From Pseudomonadota bacterium (GTDB taxonomy: Bacteria; Pseudomonadota; Alphaproteobacteria; UBA8366; GCA-2717185): a stretch of DNA of 6,462 bases. The translations under genes were made by a program, and so were the position numbers. The stretch is from assembly GCA_027619655.1 (NCBI GenBank), contig JAQCHR010000229.1, forward strand, positions 1 to 6,462. The letters run 5' to 3'. Under the pieces are notes generated by a model that ran no database searches, was not told the DNA's origin, and saw only the letters and a program-made list of their open reading frames with translations. Below, piece after piece: positions 4,984 through 6,462 of the stretch; the stretch's first letter is position 1, and every line of letters starts with the position of its first letter.

Positions 4984-5913
4984 TTAAAAGGCGATGCGAA
5001 CATCCTCTGTTGTGCCTGTACTGCCTGCCGCGGAAGACGCAAGGGCGCTGAGTGCTGCCTTAATTGGTATGACTCCCAGGACTCCGTCACTACCGGCGAA
5101 AACGACTCCACATACTAGCGGCGTATTATTGAATAAATAGAACAAGACCGACCCTGAATGGGAACGTTTGGGCTTTCCTTTCTCGGCTATTAGTTTAACA
5201 AAATTGGTGAAATAAGCACTTTTAGATGGTGAAAAAGATATCGCCACCTCAGTCTCTACACGCTCAGGATAACGGCAGCGAATACTGTCATTATCTGTCA
5301 TGTAGTAGTATGACCGATCTCTCTGGAGTTCAAACGTCCCATATCCGGCAACTCGCAGAGGAACATTCTTGATGACATTTCGCTCTGCAGAGACCTGAAC
5401 TTCAATAATTCCGGCGTCAACCGTGTTGATGCGGTCACTTCGGATCTTCGTCATTCGATGCACGATTCCGATCTTGTCGGAATTAGAATCCTGTATAGAC
5501 GCTCCGAACGCCGTACCGTCGATCGGCGAGACGACGTGCGAATTTGTCAATGCATACTCTATTCCTGAGACACTACGATAGACAAGGCCGACGCTCCCCT
5601 TTGTTCGGCCGCGGATACTGTCACCACCTGCCAAGGAGAGCGCTTTGAAGCGAGTGGGCGCCACTTCTACGTCGGTATTAACAAAGCCTGACTGGGTCTT
5701 TCCGTCACTACCGATAAGCCGAAAACGTCGCGGAATTCTGTTGGCGTCCGTCACGTCGATTTTCTGTGAGACATAGACACGGATAACCAGTTCTTCAGCT
5801 ATCAGTCCCGAGACTGATTTCCGACCTATGGTAACGAACTTAACGTTCGGAATCCTTAGCAGGCGTTCCCTATGAGCTTTGACGGTTCTCCTGATTTCCG
5901 GGATTGTCGCCAT
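4984..5913 (-). CDS. Trypsin-like serine peptidase with N-terminal beta-rich domain, no signal peptide
   Basis: A 309-residue protein with a chymotrypsin-fold catalytic triad in order: H126 in ALTNSHVVSP, D166 in INTVDAGI and S253 in SHSGSVLF. Spacings of 40 and 87 residues are close to those of chymotrypsin (45 and 93). The N-terminal region (about 20-85: IPNVKFVTIGRKSVSG, ELVIRVYVSQKI, FVNTDVEV) resembles the segment that precedes the protease domain in many bacterial trypsin-like proteins. GGDSIRGRTKGSVGLVYR (96-113) begins the catalytic domain. The serine motif is SHSGS rather than GDSGG. There is no signal peptide or membrane segment, so it is probably cytoplasmic. The start ATG lies 11 bases after the lipoprotein stop and has only a weak GAG before it, so translation is probably coupled. 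Codon use is AT-rich, unlike genes to the left, suggesting transfer. Target and role are unknown. Confidence 0.8.
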   Translation of the reverse strand: MATIPEIRRTVKAHRERLLRIPNVKFVTIGRKSVSGLIAEELVIRVYVSQKIDVTDANRIPRRFRLIGSDGKTQSGFVNTDVEVAPTRFKALSLAGGDSIRGRTKGSVGLVYRSVSGIEYALTNSHVVSPIDGTAFGASIQDSNSDKIGIVHRMTKIRSDRINTVDAGIIEVQVSAERNVIKNVPLRVAGYGTFELQRDRSYYYMTDNDSIRCRYPERVETEVAISFSPSKSAYFTNFVKLIAEKGKPKRSHSGSVLFYLFNNTPLVCGVVFAGSDGVLGVIPIKAALSALASSAAGSTGTTEDVRIAF

Positions 5914-5924
5914 ATCATCACATC

Positions 5925-6428
5925 TCAGCTACCCGAATCTACATTGATTTTTCTCAAACCAATAAACGTGCCATTTTCGTCGAACACGAATTCGTAGATG
6001 CCGTCAAGACCAGGTATCGCGCTACTGATTTCCTCGCCCAGCGCTGCGAGTTTATCGACGTTCTTTAGGGCCTCGGAACCTAGAGACTGCAAGAGGCTTA
6101 AAAGACCAGTTGTGTCCTGATCAGAATCGAACTGAGTTAGAATCCCTTCTTTGATTTGGACGCTCGCCTTGTTCTTCGCTAGGAAGGTTCCAAACGTGAC
6201 GGCATACCCACGGGTATAATCAGGAATAAACGTAAGAGTGGTGCTACCCGCAGATATCTGCTTTCCTTCCTTGTCGTATTTCGCTGGCGTCACAATCAAA
6301 AGCGGCTTGGGGTCGTAAACCCTTACGCCTTCGGAACTTCGATCTTGGTATCCGATAGGTTTCACATCCGCCCACGCACATGCCGACAAAGCGAAAACCA
6401 AGACAAGCACCGAATGCTTCCACTTCAT
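5925..6428 (-). CDS. Small exported protein, probable lipoprotein, unknown function
   Basis: A 167-residue protein of unknown function, first gene of a two-gene operon with the serine peptidase. The N-terminus is a signal sequence: basic MKWKHS, a hydrophobic core VLVLVFAL, then a lipobox L14-S15-A16-C17. Lipidation at C17 is the likelier reading, but AWA (18-20) before D21 could serve signal peptidase I. The mature part opens with GVRVYDPKPLLIVTP, then a strand-rich block (TTLTFIPDYTRGYAVTFGTFLAKNKASVQIKEGIL) and an acidic DSDQDTTGLL before a helical stretch to about 140. The pattern 'R-Y/V-Y-x-PKP-hydrophobic, then PD...Y.V..GTFLAK' recalls a widespread family of small uncharacterised bacterial lipoproteins; this is from memory and unverified. 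AGAGGA at 6438-6443, 9 bases before the ATG, supports the start. Codon use is AT-rich like the peptidase. Confidence 0.75.
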   Translation of the reverse strand: MKWKHSVLVLVFALSACAWADVKPIGYQDRSSEGVRVYDPKPLLIVTPAKYDKEGKQISAGSTTLTFIPDYTRGYAVTFGTFLAKNKASVQIKEGILTQFDSDQDTTGLLSLLQSLGSEALKNVDKLAALGEEISSAIPGLDGIYEFVFDENGTFIGLRKINVDSGS

Positions 6429-6462
6429 AATAGATCTTCCTCTATTTGCAATTTCTTCGTGG

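Overview
The window looks like a piece of a high-GC Gram-negative chromosome, most likely an alphaproteobacterium of the Rhodospirillales type. That is an inference from the strong G/C third-position bias and the protein families, not from a marker gene. It has two parts of different character.

The left part (about 1-4516) is GC-rich (45 of 60 bases are G/C in 3901-3960) and holds a small catabolic-looking gene set. After the 3' end of an unrecognised gene come a TauD/TfdA-family Fe(II)/2-oxoglutarate dioxygenase and a D-2-hydroxyacid dehydrogenase, 32 bases apart and probably one operon. A luciferase-like flavin oxidoreductase converges on them, with only 6 bases between the stop codons. Divergent from it is a beta-hydroxyacid dehydrogenase (3-hydroxyisobutyrate dehydrogenase / tartronate semialdehyde reductase type), followed by a 14-bp G/C-rich hairpin. 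The four enzymes read as an oxygenase, a monooxygenase-like flavoenzyme and two NAD(P)-dependent hydroxyacid dehydrogenases. That would suit breakdown of an ether, sulfonate or carboxylate compound, but the substrate cannot be read from the sequence.

The middle (about 4544-4983) is a decayed toxin-antitoxin locus on the minus strand. An HI1420-type antitoxin is interrupted by one in-frame TAA just before its last 19 codons. Upstream, only a 25-codon tail of what is probably its toxin remains, ending in an ATGA overlap. It stops next to a perfectly adjacent pair of 17-bp direct repeats that resembles a transposon end.

The right part (about 4984-6462) is clearly more AT-rich (25 of 60 bases are G/C in 5101-5160) and looks horizontally acquired. 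It holds a two-gene minus-strand operon: a short exported protein, probably a lipoprotein, then a trypsin-like serine peptidase without a signal peptide. The pair lies directly beyond the repeat and the broken toxin gene, as expected for cargo of an inserted element. Its function is unknown and it is the least explained part of the window.
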